Source of the DNA: Balanoglossus misakiensis
Taxonomy: Eukaryota > Hemichordata
NCBI GenBank assembly: GCA_040954595.2
Contig: CM082579.2
Coordinates: 12,090,001-12,154,000, forward strand
DNA length: 64,000 nucleotides
Reading direction: 5' to 3'
Shown here: piece after piece, positions 47,646-58,348 of the stretch
How positions within the stretch are numbered: position 1 is the first letter of the stretch
How the letters are laid out: each line of letters starts with the position of its first letter
Translations under genes and position numbers: made by a program
Notes under the pieces: generated by a model
The model's input: only the letters and a program-made list of their open reading frames with translations
What the model was told of the DNA's origin: nothing
Database searches by the model: none

Positions 47646-47790
47646 ACACAGATTCTAGACAAAACAGTAACAACAACTCTTTATTCAGCCATGTCATCAA
47701 CTGCAAGCATCGTGGGACTATGAACTATGACCTGAGACTTCACTACTACATTCAGGTATGTATCCTGATAACTCCATGTGGTCACCAGGC
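47646..47790 (+). repeat. Right flank module of the array
   Basis: Homologous to 43322-43450, with ACAGTAACAACAAC, TTTATTCAG, GCAAGCATCGTGGGAC, TGAACTATGACCTGAGAC and a CAG|GTATGT at the position of the founder's CAG|GTAAGT. Confidence 0.7.
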
Positions 47791-49899
47791 AACCATCATT
47801 TTCACACAAAAAATTCAAGTGCAGCGCCATATGTCAGACATGCTTGAACCGATTCTGTTCTGACTTCATACAACCATGATGTACAGTAAACCGTCGATTA
47901 TCCGAACGTCGATTATCCGCACTGTTTGGCTATCTGAACTCATTCTGTGTGCCCCCCCCCCAAATTCTACCTGTTGGCGTATTCCTTGCTTGATTATTGT
48001 TTGATATTCACGGCCCTGGCTGTCAAAGGATGGCATTATAGTACAGCACTTTCCTCTTTATTAAAGTTATTTCTTTAAACAACTTTACCGCCCATTAGCC
48101 TTTTGTTTTAATTCTGAAAGTGTTAATGTTTTGTATCCTCGGGTATGAATTGTTTGGATGCAATCAAAAGAGGTGTGAAAATAAACCGCTCAACAATGGC
48201 ACTGTTCATTCAGCCGCATAGGTTATGTCAGCCTTGCTAAAAGGTTACGACCAGTGGTTGACTTCTTCTTAAACATTTGCGGCATTTTGCAGCATTTTGT
48301 CAAAACTTGAAAGTGTTAGGTAGAAGTGGGTTTCAGGAAATGACACCATTTGTAGTTCCAGTAGTGATCTGGTAACATCGTCGAACCAGCATCGCTCTAC
48401 ATCCGCCATTTATACAGTCTAAGTGTCATCATGGCTGTGTCATCAATGAAACACTAGCATCACATCCTTGACCTCAACACCGTCATTCTTTTTTTTTTCA
48501 ATTATCTCATAACTTTGCTTTGTACACAAGACATTATCTCATTGGATGTTGTCACTTCCTGGGCCCCCTTTTTTATCCCCTGTCCAGTGTTAGACATGAG
48601 CACGTTTTTGTTTCTGTGTGGAAGTTAATGTCTCTTTGTTGCTTTGATAAATCAATACAAGGTAAGTGTAATGTCCTCTTTCTGTTAATTATAGGAAAGA
48701 AGAGGATACATGTATGAATTCAAAAGCCGGTGCATTGGATGATGTGTGTTACTGACTTCAACCAACTGTGTTTGATTTCATTGTCATTTTAAGGACAGAA
48801 CTTCTACCATGATCCTTACCTGAGTTATATGATCCATATTACAAATGTAATATTCCTATAGCATTTTTTGGTGATTGTGTCCTGGAGAGAGAGGGAGCAG
48901 GTTAAACTTAAATTGCAATGTGTACATTTCAGTATATCACCACTACTTCAAGTTTGACATTGAAATAGAACATTTTCAAATAAATCCCATCCTATTTTTA
49001 TTGCAGTCCTAAAATCCAATCTTATCACTTTATTGCTGTCCTAAAATTCAAACCTGTTTCTTTATTGCAGTCCTAAATTATCACTACGATTTGTTCAGCA
49101 TAACCTGAAGGTTGTTGGGTCCTCTAGGCACAATAAGCATTGCGCGTAACAAGCACTGTGTGTAAATTAAGACTAATTGCACTGGATACAGCAACCTTCA
49201 GGTGTTTACCATTTAGCCTATAAATACAACGCATAATTGCACCCAGGTAAACTTTCAATAAGCTGAATGGTAAACAAATAAAAAGAAATGACAGCATTGT
49301 TTTGGTATTCATTATTTATTTCTTTGAGAATTTGATGCATCCCTTATCAATCAGGGGCTCAGACGCTCATAAAATCAAAACATTAGGAGCTGCAAAAGAC
49401 TCGAAAAATTGAATTATGGAATAAATACCTTGAAATAAAATTGCAGAAAAATATTGATATAAACCTTGTTTGAAACAGTTGTGTTTAAAGAACAAGCATG
49501 ACAATTAAAAGTACACACCATTGCACATTGGTTTGACTTGCTCTCTCTATTAACTTCAATTGTCATTTTTTTCCATAATTGTATATGGGCATGATTTTCT
49601 AGTATGTACATTTTAAAAGTATGATTCATTAATGTAGAAGAATTAGAGGTTAAATAGCAATATGATACAAAATTGGCACTCACTGTCATAGGAGTTTTTC
49701 ATAGCCAAAGGGGATCTATAGGTGACTGCTTATTCTTTTTTTCATTGCATCTTCTTGTGAATTTTTTTATAAACCTAGAACTTGAACTTAAATATGCAAA
49801 TCTTAAACAATGATGCCGGCCTATGAAATCTTGTGCATAACACTTATGAATTTTTAATTAGTCATGTGACCTAGTTGCCATCTTGGATTGAAATTTCAA
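47791..49899. other. Intergenic; possible pogo/Tigger-type end at 47883
   Basis: TACAGTAAACCGTCGATTAT, with a second CGTCGATTATCCG just after, resembles ends of pogo/Tigger-type elements, but no partner end was found. Nothing else was recognised. Confidence 0.3.
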
Positions 49900-51080
49900 T
49901 AGGACCTGTTTTGCATCAGAAATGAGGAACAAAATTCTGTTATCTTGCCTTGTACACCATTATGGCCAGTATCCAAATTTCAAGGTCCTAGTTCATTTGG
50001 GTTTTGAGAATTATTCATGACCTATGACCAAACATAGGCCTATACTTTTACAGTTAAGCTATGGCAACATCTTATTCTGGCATCCTGGGCAGCCAGTGTC
50101 TGACCAGCATGAGACCAAAATTAAAGCCAAATTTGGAGGTTTCCCCCCTGACCTTTGACCCTCATTGGATAAGTGCATGTCTAATTCTAGGGTAGCCAAT
50201 AGAACAAAGGACTAGTTTTTTGACATACGAGTAGAGGAGGAACATGCAAATTTTGGCATTATCCATTGACCTTTGACCCTCATTAATTATGCATGTATCT
50301 AATTCCATGCGAACAAATAGACCTAGAAAGCTGATTCGTGCTGGACAGGTGGCATTATGGGACGAAATGATTTTGCCAATACCCCCCTCCCCCCAGTATG
50401 TTACGTGACCTCCATAACCTTTGACCCTAGTATCACATAAATGTGAATTACTACATAACTATAACACCTAAAAGCTTCATATTTGGTGGGATTGAAGCAA
50501 ACATGTTTACAAGTTATCCCCTGACCTTTGACCTCATCAATTATGTGCATATGTAATTCTTGGCTAACTAACGGCTGGTGGTACAGATTATTGTTAACAT
50601 GTACTAGTATGGTACTATAATTTGATGGTTAATTTCAGGACCCCCTTGACCTAAGTTGACATCATTAAATATGTGCATATCTAATTCTAAACACTTTGGC
50701 ATCAACATTTTGTTGACAAATTTTGTTGACATGGACTTGGCCCTTGCCTTTCTTGCATTTGGTTCAACTGCTTGGACCCCTTCAAGGGTGCTTGCAGCTT
50801 TAATTTTATTGTTTGTTTGTTATTAGGGGCCAAAGCTGTGGGCTTTCATAGGTTTTTGTTCTTTCCACTTCTTTCTTTCTTTTCAATTCTTTGATAGCCT
50901 GGATCTCGAAACCACTGCAAGTACACTTCTCAAACTTGCCAGAGTGGTCGAGGTCAATGAGTAGTTGTCCATTGAACATACAATTGTTAATTCGTCACAT
51001 GACCTGACAGCTAAATTTCAGAACCCCCTTGACCCTATGTTGACCTAATTAATTAGGAGCATACCTAATAATAGGCCCCA
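49900..51080 (+). repeat. Dispersed repeat with iterated TGACCTTTGACC modules
   Basis: Modules of 100-200 bp carry 'TGACCTTTGACCCTCATTAA', 'TATGTGCATATCTAATTCT' and 'GCAAATTTTGG' in that order, starting near 50020, 50150, 50265, 50415, 50520 and 50645, with a last partial one at about 51040. A related copy is at 37300-37560. No coding frame is conserved. Confidence 0.6.
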
Positions 51081-51143
51081 TCAATCCTGCTTGCAGGTAT
51101 AATTTCTTTGTTTATGTATTTGTTTATATTGTCTTGTGTTTAT

Positions 51144-51345
51144 TTGTTCATTCATTCATTCATTCATTCATTCATTCATTCATTCATTCATTCATTCATT
51201 CACTCACACATTTTTTTATGTTTTTATTATTTGTTTGTTTATCCATCCATCCATCCATCCATCCATCAATCCATTCATTTATTTTGTTTATATTTTTAAA
51301 TGCAATTGTGTGTTTGTGTATGTATGTATGTATGTATGTATGCAT
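51144..51345. repeat. Three tetranucleotide microsatellites
   Basis: (TTCA)n at about 51146-51205, (CATC)n at about 51241-51270 and (TATG)n at about 51317-51343. Open frames over them are artefacts. Confidence 0.9.
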
Positions 51346-51809
51346 ATACTTGCATGTATATTGTATATTTGTGTGAGTGATCCAAATTACTTTAATTCTG
51401 TAGAGCATCTTGATAAGCAGTTACTTATCACTGCCCAAACCTTTTTAGATTTGTCATGGCAAGACACCATTGTTTGTGTCTGGGAGTTTTATTGTTGAAC
51501 TGGTTATCGTGGACTTCAGTAGTTGTATTGGGCATATGTGATTGCTATTCATTTTTTGTGGGTTTGAATTTCATGACTTTTTGGGTGTGTGGGAGTTCTG
51601 TGGTTGTATTTTGACAACTGTGATTGCCATGGCTGTATTTTGCTTATATATTTTGTATTTTGAATTTTCATGATGTTTTGGGTGTTCAGGGTTCAATTTT
51701 GGTATCTCCGATTGGCATGGCTGTATTTTTGAATTCCTATGTGTCAGTAGGCCTCCGTCAGTCGGTACTGACTATATGGATATTGTGCCAGAGAAAGTCA
51801 TGATGTTGC
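51346..51809. other. Intergenic, nothing recognised
   Basis: T- and G-rich sequence with short internal similarities ('ggctgtatttt' repeats) and no exon. Confidence 0.35.
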
Positions 51810-52552
51810 TTAGCGACAGCGACTGCTGTGGCTTTTGAGGGAGCGGCAATCTCTCTGCCACATTTGCTGCAGATGTGGATTGTTTGGGTATCTTCTTGGG
51901 TGCATGCCTTCTGCTTGGCTCTCTTTTCACTGGCTGTGGTCAGGATTTCTTCCTCTTCATGACTTCAGCTGCTTGTGAAGAACACTGCTAAAACCTCTTC
52001 CCAATTCTCCGTGTTGATGTCCAGGGCTTTCATGTCACACTTGTAGACATCTTTGTAGCCCAGATGGGGGCGACTGTCTCTTCTCTTTTGGGGAATGTGT
52101 CCATCCTCCATCCTAGGCACATGGCCTAGCCACCAATTCTTGTGTTGCCTAAGAAGTGTGTGAATGTGATAGGAAGACCTGCACGCTCTAGGACCTGGCC
52201 ATTGGTAATTTTGTCACTTCCAGTGGATGCCAAGGATATAGTGAAGATAATGCAGATGGAAGCTGTTCAGTTTGCGCTCCTGTTTCGGGTTGGTCCTCCA
52301 TGTTTCGCTGCCATTGAGGAGAGTGCTGATGATACACACTTTGTACACTGCCATCTTGGTTGACGTCTGGGAGTCCTCTGTGGTTGCTATCTGATGAAGC
52401 AGGTTCACCATCCTTGCAGAAGAAGTCACAAGATTGCAGTCCCTCTTCAACTCATCTATATCTTTGCGCGCGCTGTTTTTGCTTCCTCCAATGTACTTTC
52501 CCATATTATAAATAAAAAATATGTATGCGTGTGTGAACTTTTTAACATTCAT
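51810..52552 (-). pseudogene. LINE reverse-transcriptase C-terminal remnant, frameshifted
   Basis: The minus strand reads VYKVCIISTLLNGSETWRT...KQERKLNSFHLHYLHYILGIHW. After a frameshift near 52220 it continues VLERAGLPITF..., WWLGHVPRMEDG..IPK, HLGYKDVYKCDMKALDINTE. It ends in a cysteine/histidine-rich tail (CSKCGRDC...HSRC) before TAA at 51810-51812. This is the 3' end of the reverse-transcriptase ORF of common invertebrate LINEs. At least one further in-frame stop breaks it. The fragment is 5'-truncated, as LINE insertions usually are. Confidence 0.85.
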
Positions 52553-52893
52553 GTATATGTTTCCTCAGTGTTAGAGGGTACGTCTTGAATGAAGTTTTCC
52601 CAATGGCTATAACAGATGAGAAGGTTTCAATTTGCAATATATTTGAGAATACCATATACATAACTGACCCAATTTGATGATGAAAAATAATTGCAATAGA
52701 TCCTTCAAGTCCAGTGTAGTTTCCTGGGATCAGTTCATTAGTTGCTTTTCGTATGTGTGTGGAGTGTTCAACAGTTTGATATACTGGTATAAGTTTACTC
52801 GATGATGACATAGTTAAGATTTTGATATAAGATTTTTGATGTGTGTGTGTATGATTGTGTTTTTGTTCAGATTATTTTACACATTTTAGCATA

Positions 52894-52992
52894 CAGTGAA
52901 ATCTGTCCTTGCGGACACCTCTCTATTAGAAGACCTGTCTACTACGGGCAGATGTTCTGGTGCCAGAGGTCATTAATAGCCAGGTTTCACTG
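52894..52992. mobile_element. Short MITE, pogo/Tigger-like ends
   Basis: CAGTGAAATCTG at the left is matched by CAGGTTTCACTG at the right (one mismatch) across 99 bp. The left end is preceded by TA. CAGTG-starting ends and a TA target are usual for Tc1/mariner-pogo MITEs. Confidence 0.6.
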
Positions 52993-53042
52993 TGCATATG
53001 CATTGTGTGAGTGTTTACAGTCCGTTGATTTTGTGATGAAAA

Positions 53043-53400
53043 TTTTCTTTATAAAAACATAAATAATGTGTTTGCAGAAGCCATATATGTATAATTGTTT
53101 TGTTTGTATTGGGGGGGGGCATTAAAGCTGTAAATTCGCTCATAAATTGATTGGCATGGAGTTCATGCATCATGGCTTACATGCAACACATTATTTACAC
53201 TTTTTGAACAATACAAAACTTATCAATGAGATATTTACGTCTTTTAATAGTTTTTGATATTTTATACACATACGGTTTTCAGTTATTATTTATTTGAACA
53301 TTCATCTTTTTCCTCAATGTTTGGGGGTCTTTAATGAACTTTTGCCAATGGCATTATCAGATGAGATTTTAATTTGCTCTTGCTTGACATTGTCAAGTAT
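53043..53400 (+). repeat. Direct duplication, copy 1 (uninterrupted)
   Basis: Starts AATAATGTGTTTGCAGAAGC and runs through a G9 tract, AAATTCGCTCATAAATTGAT, CAACACATTATTTACAC and on to ATGTTTGGGGGTCTTTAATG. Copy 2 is at 53430-54110. Confidence 0.8.
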
Positions 53401-53429
53401 TTAATACTTGTGGATCACTTTTGATACGT

Positions 53430-54110
53430 ACATAAATAATGTGTTTGCAGACGCCATATATGTATAATTGTTTTTTTTTTTTTGTATTTCGGGGGGGGGG
53501 GGGGGGGGCATAAAAGCAGTAAATTCGCTTATAAATTGATTGGCATGGAGTTCATGCATCATGGCTTACAGGCAACACATTATTTAAGCAATAAAACACC
53601 CCCAGCCATGGTATACCACGAGATTTTGACCAGTTCACGACATATACGCACAAGCGATAGCGAGTGCGTATATGGAGTTGAACTGGTCAAAATCGAGTGG
53701 TATACCATGGCGGGGGGTGTTTTATTGCTATTATATCATGCCAGTATATTGAATTTTTGCATGAAACATTTTAAAAAGGCATTTTCTTTGACTATGATAT
53801 ATGACTGTGGTATGTGACGAATATATCACAGTCACATGTCGTGTCTCGACCAATAAAATAGCGTGATTTACACCATCAATATACTGGTATAATATAATTA
53901 CACTTATTGAACAATACAAAACTTATCAATGAGATATTTACGTCTTTTAAAAGTTTTCGATATTTTATACACATACAGTTTTCAGTTATTATACATTTGA
54001 ACGTTCATCTTTTTCCCCAATGTTTGGAGGTCTTTAATATTGAACTTTATCCAAAGGCTTTATCAAATGAGACTTTAATTTGCTTTTGCTTGACAAGTCT
54101 TTGGGGATCT
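53430..54110 (+). repeat. Direct duplication, copy 2 (carries a transposon insertion)
   Basis: Same sequence as copy 1 with a longer G tract (about 18), split after CACATTATTTA by the element 53587-53897 and resuming at CACTTATTGAACAATACAAA. Confidence 0.8.
53587..53897 (+). mobile_element. Composite fold-back element with TTA target duplication
   Basis: The insertion is defined by comparison with the empty copy 1. It consists of a 143-bp palindrome (53587-53729, AGCAATAAAACACCCCC ... GGGGGTGTTTTATTGCT). This is followed by ATTATATCATGCCAGTATAT, a ~120-bp body containing TTGGTCGAGAC (reverse strand), and an inverted closing repeat TCAATATACTGGTATAATAT. TTA precedes (53584-53586) and follows (53898-53900). 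The palindrome ends AGCAATAA/TTATTGCT are shared with 21750-21872. Confidence 0.75.
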
Positions 54111-55476
54111 ACAATGTATTTTTCCCAGTAGCTGTAACTGATGAGGTTTCCTTCAAGTCCAGAATAGTTTCCTGTGATCAGTACATTAGTCACTTTTGGC
54201 ACAACTTGTGTGTGCAGAGTTCAACAATTTGATAGTTACTGATTTTGTCCTTCCTATTTTAATATGGAAATTATGATTTTGCATTTGCTTGCCATAGTAA
54301 AGTGGTAATATTTATGGAACTCAGTTTAGATGAGATTTATTCTCATATAAATGAAGTTCAACTATCTGTAACATTTGATGACTTTTCCATTTATTTTCGT
54401 CTCTGTATGAACCAGGATTTCTTGTGTTCATAATCAGCATTGTTATTATTAACATTTGTATTCTAGTCCAGAATTGAATGCATTTGCCAATAATAACAAT
54501 GTTCTGTACCAACGGTTTCATTATCTATACTAATATAGAACTGTTATGATTTACTGAGAACACTGTATTTGATCAGTGATGAACTACTAATATTTGTCAG
54601 TTTTACCTGAAACTTACAATACAAAATTGTGCTTGATGCCAGTTAGCATATTCATTTGAAAGTTAGATTTTCAAGAGGCATTTATTTAAATACAATCGTT
54701 TGTGAATCTGTATACCTACGCTTTCCCAGAGGGTTTCCCTTACTTGAAAAAAAGGGTTTTACCTCTGGGTTTTGGTGCGGGGTAAATTTTCAGTTCATCC
54801 AATAAAGTACATGAACCGCTACTCATGTAAAAGTTTGTGTATGTGTATAACTTTGAATATGGTATTTGGTATGCAGGCCTGTTGGAGTAGGTATGGAGAC
54901 TAAAGTAGAGTGGGTTATGTGACTATATGTGTAGAGAGCTGGTGGGTTTTGTGCGGCCGTCAACAGTATAAACTAGGAAACGGTAGCATGTAGCCCAGTG
55001 ATAGTTGGTGTGTAGATGTGATGTGGTACATATGTGGCAAGATGTGAACTTGTCAACATGAATGTGCAAATCAACATGGGAACCCCCCAAAATGGAAATA
55101 TTACATTAACACCCTCTGGGAAGCTGAATTCAGGGGGAGTGAACCACACATGTTTTGTGGAATGTTGGTGGAGAGCAACATTAGTGGAATAGCAAAGCTG
55201 TTCTGTCAATACCCCCTAGTTGCAAATTCATTAGCACCTAACTGAACAAATGGGACATGTAAAATGCATATGAGGAATGTAATGGGAGAGGGCAACATGG
55301 TGCATGAGAATAGCATCAGTGATGGTTCATCATAGCCCTCCTTTCAGTGATGACCTAGTATGATTCAAGCGGGAGTTTAACATTTATCATAAATTTGCAT
55401 TCAAGTGGGGCTTTCTCATCACACAGAATAGCCATGACTAACATGTAGTCAGCCAGCGGTTCGCTGTACACCGTAT
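54111..55476. other. Intergenic, nothing recognised
   Basis: No exons, RNA genes or element ends seen in this AT-rich stretch. Confidence 0.4.
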
Positions 55477-55962
55477 ATGAGCCAGTATAGGTTTACCTCC
55501 CCCCCCCCCCCCCCCCCTTTGGGGAAATTTTTTAGACAATGTTTTTCTGAAAGCCTATCATATACTGAGTAAAATTCACTTTGTTTGCCATCTGGGCACC
55601 GGGGCGTTTTCGAGTTATTGGCTTCTAAATTATATTGGGTAACGTATGCAGGAAACCCTAAAAGTGCATATAAATTGATGTAGTGGGGTAAATTAGTCTT
55701 GTAAAATACTGTCTCTCTGAACGTATACCTAGAACAACAGGGAAGTATTTGGTATCAAAAGAAAGCTTAATAAACAAGCTTTCCATTAATTACAAAACAA
55801 AAGTGATATGACAAATCATGACATCATAGTGACGTCATAAGTCAAAATACCCTTATGAAAATGGTGTTCTGTTCACCTATAAATGTGAGGTTTTGCAAAA
55901 CATGTCTCTGTGCAATTGTACTGAGGGGGGGGGGGTGGGGAGGTAAACCTATACTGGCTCAT
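55477..55962. mobile_element. MITE with 26-bp perfect TIRs and C/G homopolymers
   Basis: The left end ATGAGCCAGTATAGGTTTAC (plus CTCCCC) is perfectly inverted at the right. On the left it runs into about 20 C, on the right into a G-rich run. The interior is non-coding. No target duplication could be defined. Confidence 0.7.
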
Positions 55963-56053
55963 GGTCTAGATGTGCCCTCAACTGTTTAGGAGATGCACCA
56001 TATGGTGTTGTGTAGCAAGTTTCATTTGACCATTGAGGGCGCACATTCAATCA

Positions 56054-56151
56054 GAATACACCGGTTATCGTCCGATCACCGAAGTTAAGCTTCGTTGGGC
56101 GTGGTTAGTACTTGGATGGGTGACCGCCTGGGAATACCACGTGCCGTAGGC
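56054..56151 (+). pseudogene. 5'-truncated 5S rRNA copy
   Basis: Begins at GAATACACCGGTTATCGTCC, lacking the first ~20 nt of 5S rRNA, and is otherwise nearly identical to 57169-57286 including box A GAAGTTAAGC and GGATGGGTGACC. The missing 5' strand of helix I should prevent a functional rRNA even if it is transcribed. Confidence 0.88.
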
Positions 56152-57168
56152 ATGAATTTATATTTTTCTTTTCTCTTAACATTTGCATTAAATAGTCTTC
56201 CTTTTTTTTGTCGTCGCTAACGTTCATTTTTTAATTATTTTTATTTCTCCAAATTCTTTAATTCCAGGATCATTTTTTGTAGAACATAAGTTCATAAACC
56301 GTTCTCTCCCGTATAGGCCTAAGCTATAGTCGGTCGATCGGCAACATACAAATTACCAGGTCGGGCTCGGAGTGAGTAGTGTTGGCTTACGTTGAGTTTA
56401 TTGTCGCAGAAATTCATGCAGTCTTCATTTGGTTGTTTTCAAACTTTCCTATTAGGCCTAAATAGTTTTCTTATTTTTGTCGTCATAAACATCAACTTCT
56501 TTCTTTCTTCAAATTCAGGATTTCTCTAACTGCCTCAATTCCATGATCATTCAAGTTTTTTGCAGAACATAGCAAGACAAACCGTTCGTTCTCGTGCTGT
56601 CTACTGTGTCTTAGTAGACTAAAGCTTCATGTAGGTTAATTTAGATATGGGCGGTAATTAATTGCAATTAGGGGCCTAATAAACAGAGGGTGGTCTAAAA
56701 GATATCGTTGGTGGTGCTATCACGGACAGCCAGGGTCACGATGGGGTCACGTACGTCTATATGATACCGCAAACAAGTCAACTCTGCGCTAAATTCAACC
56801 TGTCCGCCGGACTGGTAACTTTTTTTTCTACCAGTCTGGTGGAAAAACAACCAGTCTCAGACTGTCGGACAGGCGTTATTTCGAACTCTGTGTTTTGTAT
56901 AACATAACAAGACAAACCCGTTCTCTCCAATAGGCCTATACAGGGACGGTCGATCGGCCACACACAAATTATCAGGTCATTATTTCTCCACTGAAATACT
57001 TTGATTCCATGATCACTTTTTGTTGGATAAAACAAGACAAAACCGCTCTCTCCCATGAGGGTCGGTTGATCAGCCAGCCCCGCACACAAATTATCGTGCC
57101 GCGTAGTCTGTGTGTGTGTTGGTGAAGCTTCCGTTAGCCTAATACTCGCAAAAATTCAAGCTGTCTTT

Positions 57169-57286
57169 GCCTACGGCCATACCACGTAGAATACACCGGT
57201 TCTCGTCCGATCACCGAAGTTAAGCTGCGTTGGGCGTGGTTAGTACTTGGATGGGTGACCGCCTGGGAATACCACGTGCCGTAGGC
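57169..57286 (+). rRNA. 5S ribosomal RNA
   Basis: 118 nt from GCCTACGGCCATACCACGTA to CCACGTGCCGTAGGC. The ends pair perfectly as helix I (GCCTACGGC with GCCGTAGGC). The type-1 RNA polymerase III internal promoter is intact: box A GAAGTTAAGC, intermediate TTGGATGGGTGACC and box C region to CCGCCTGGGAATACC. A T5 run about 10 nt past the 3' end (within 57297-57301) and longer T runs further on could terminate transcription. The gene looks functional. Confidence 0.93.
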
Positions 57287-57752
57287 ATGAATTTATATTT
57301 TTCTTTTCTCTTAACATTTGCATTAAATAGTCTTCCTTTTTTTTTGTCGTCGCTAACGTTCATTTTTTAATTATTTTTATTTCTCCAAATTCTTTAATTC
57401 CAGGATCATTTTTTGTAGAACATAAGTTCATAAACCGTTCTCTCCCTTATAGGCCTAAGCTATAGTCGGTCGATCGGCAACATACAAATTACCAGGTCGA
57501 TATCGTTGGTGGTGCTATCACGGACAGCCAGGGTCACGATGGGGTCACGTACGTATATGATACCGCAAACAAGTCAACTCTGCGCTAAATTCAACCTGTC
57601 CGCCGGACTGGTAACTTTTTTATCTACCAGTCTGGTGGAAAAACAACCATTCTTAGACTGTCGGACAGGCGTTATTTCGAACTCTGTGTTTTGCATAACA
57701 TAACAAGACAAACCCGTTCTCTCCAATAGGCCTATACAGGGACGATCGATGG

Positions 57753-57771
57753 GCTAGTCTCGGTTACCCAG
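57753..57771 (+). mobile_element. Single end of the palindromic MITE of 30270-30344
   Basis: TAGTCTCGGTTACCCAGAC is identical to the arm of the 30 kb palindrome. No second arm was found within the next few hundred bases, so this is a partial copy or a longer relative whose far end is diverged. Confidence 0.55.
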
Positions 57772-57837
57772 ACTCTCTTACTCTTTCTCTCGTCTCCAGA
57801 GGGCGCTGCGCGTGAATTAGAGTCTGTGATTACTGCA

Positions 57838-58348
57838 GGGGTGCGTTCGACGTACGAAGCGTTCGGTAACGTTCGGAAACGTTTTCATGTCGAACGATCT
57901 TTTGTCATTGTTTTTCGCGAACGTTTTGTAACAATGGAAGGCGTAAGACGGAGGTGACTCGCGGCGAACAACTCATTAATTCAAAATGGCGGACATGTAA
58001 GCCGAAGTACGACTCGCAGGGCATATTTTCGAAGAAGTTGCAGAATATTTGTCGATTTAGGTAGTGATAGTTTTACCAAGCGAAAGCTTGTATTTATTCT
58101 CAATCAATAAACCAATTCACATGGATTGTGCCGCTACTGTCTTGTGTAAAACGGTTTAAAAGTGGTATGCACTTCCGGAATCATGTCCTTGTATGCGCAC
58201 CGGGACGTTCTTGCTGACGGCCGCTGTCTCTGAAAAGCCAAAGGTCATTGACAGCGCCCTCTTGTGAGAGGCAAGCTTATCGTTCGACGAAGTACAAAAG
58301 CGCCCGGCGCAAGCATTCACAAAACGCTTTGTGCGTCGAACGCACCCC
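57838..58348. mobile_element. Inverted-repeat element, ~511 bp
   Basis: GGGGTGCGTTCGACG at the left is mirrored by CGTCGAACGCACCCC at the right. The interior is CpG-rich for this window and non-coding. Target duplication unclear; hAT-like CAGGGG at the left is not matched at the right. Confidence 0.5.

Larger units (their letters stand above)
56054..57750 (+). repeat. Tandem duplication of a 5S rRNA gene plus spacer
   Basis: The 3' flank of the truncated copy (56152-56362) is nearly identical to that of the full gene (57287-57498). The first unit then carries about 335 bp (56363-56697) absent from the second, after which 56698-56950 again matches 57499-57745. Inside the spacer a degenerate module (ACCGTTCTCTCC..TAGGCCTA...GGTCGATCGGC..CACAAATTA.CAGGTC) recurs about four times. 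Similarity stops at about 57750. Confidence 0.8.

Noticed and set aside
43937-47863. Several overlapping plus-strand frames of 245-667 codons
   Set aside because: They are the same 50-bp minisatellite read in its three frames. There is no start context, no domain and no single favoured frame, so I annotate a repeat, not proteins.
51108-51498. Frames encoding (FIHS)n and (YVCM)n
   Set aside because: Translations of tetranucleotide repeats.
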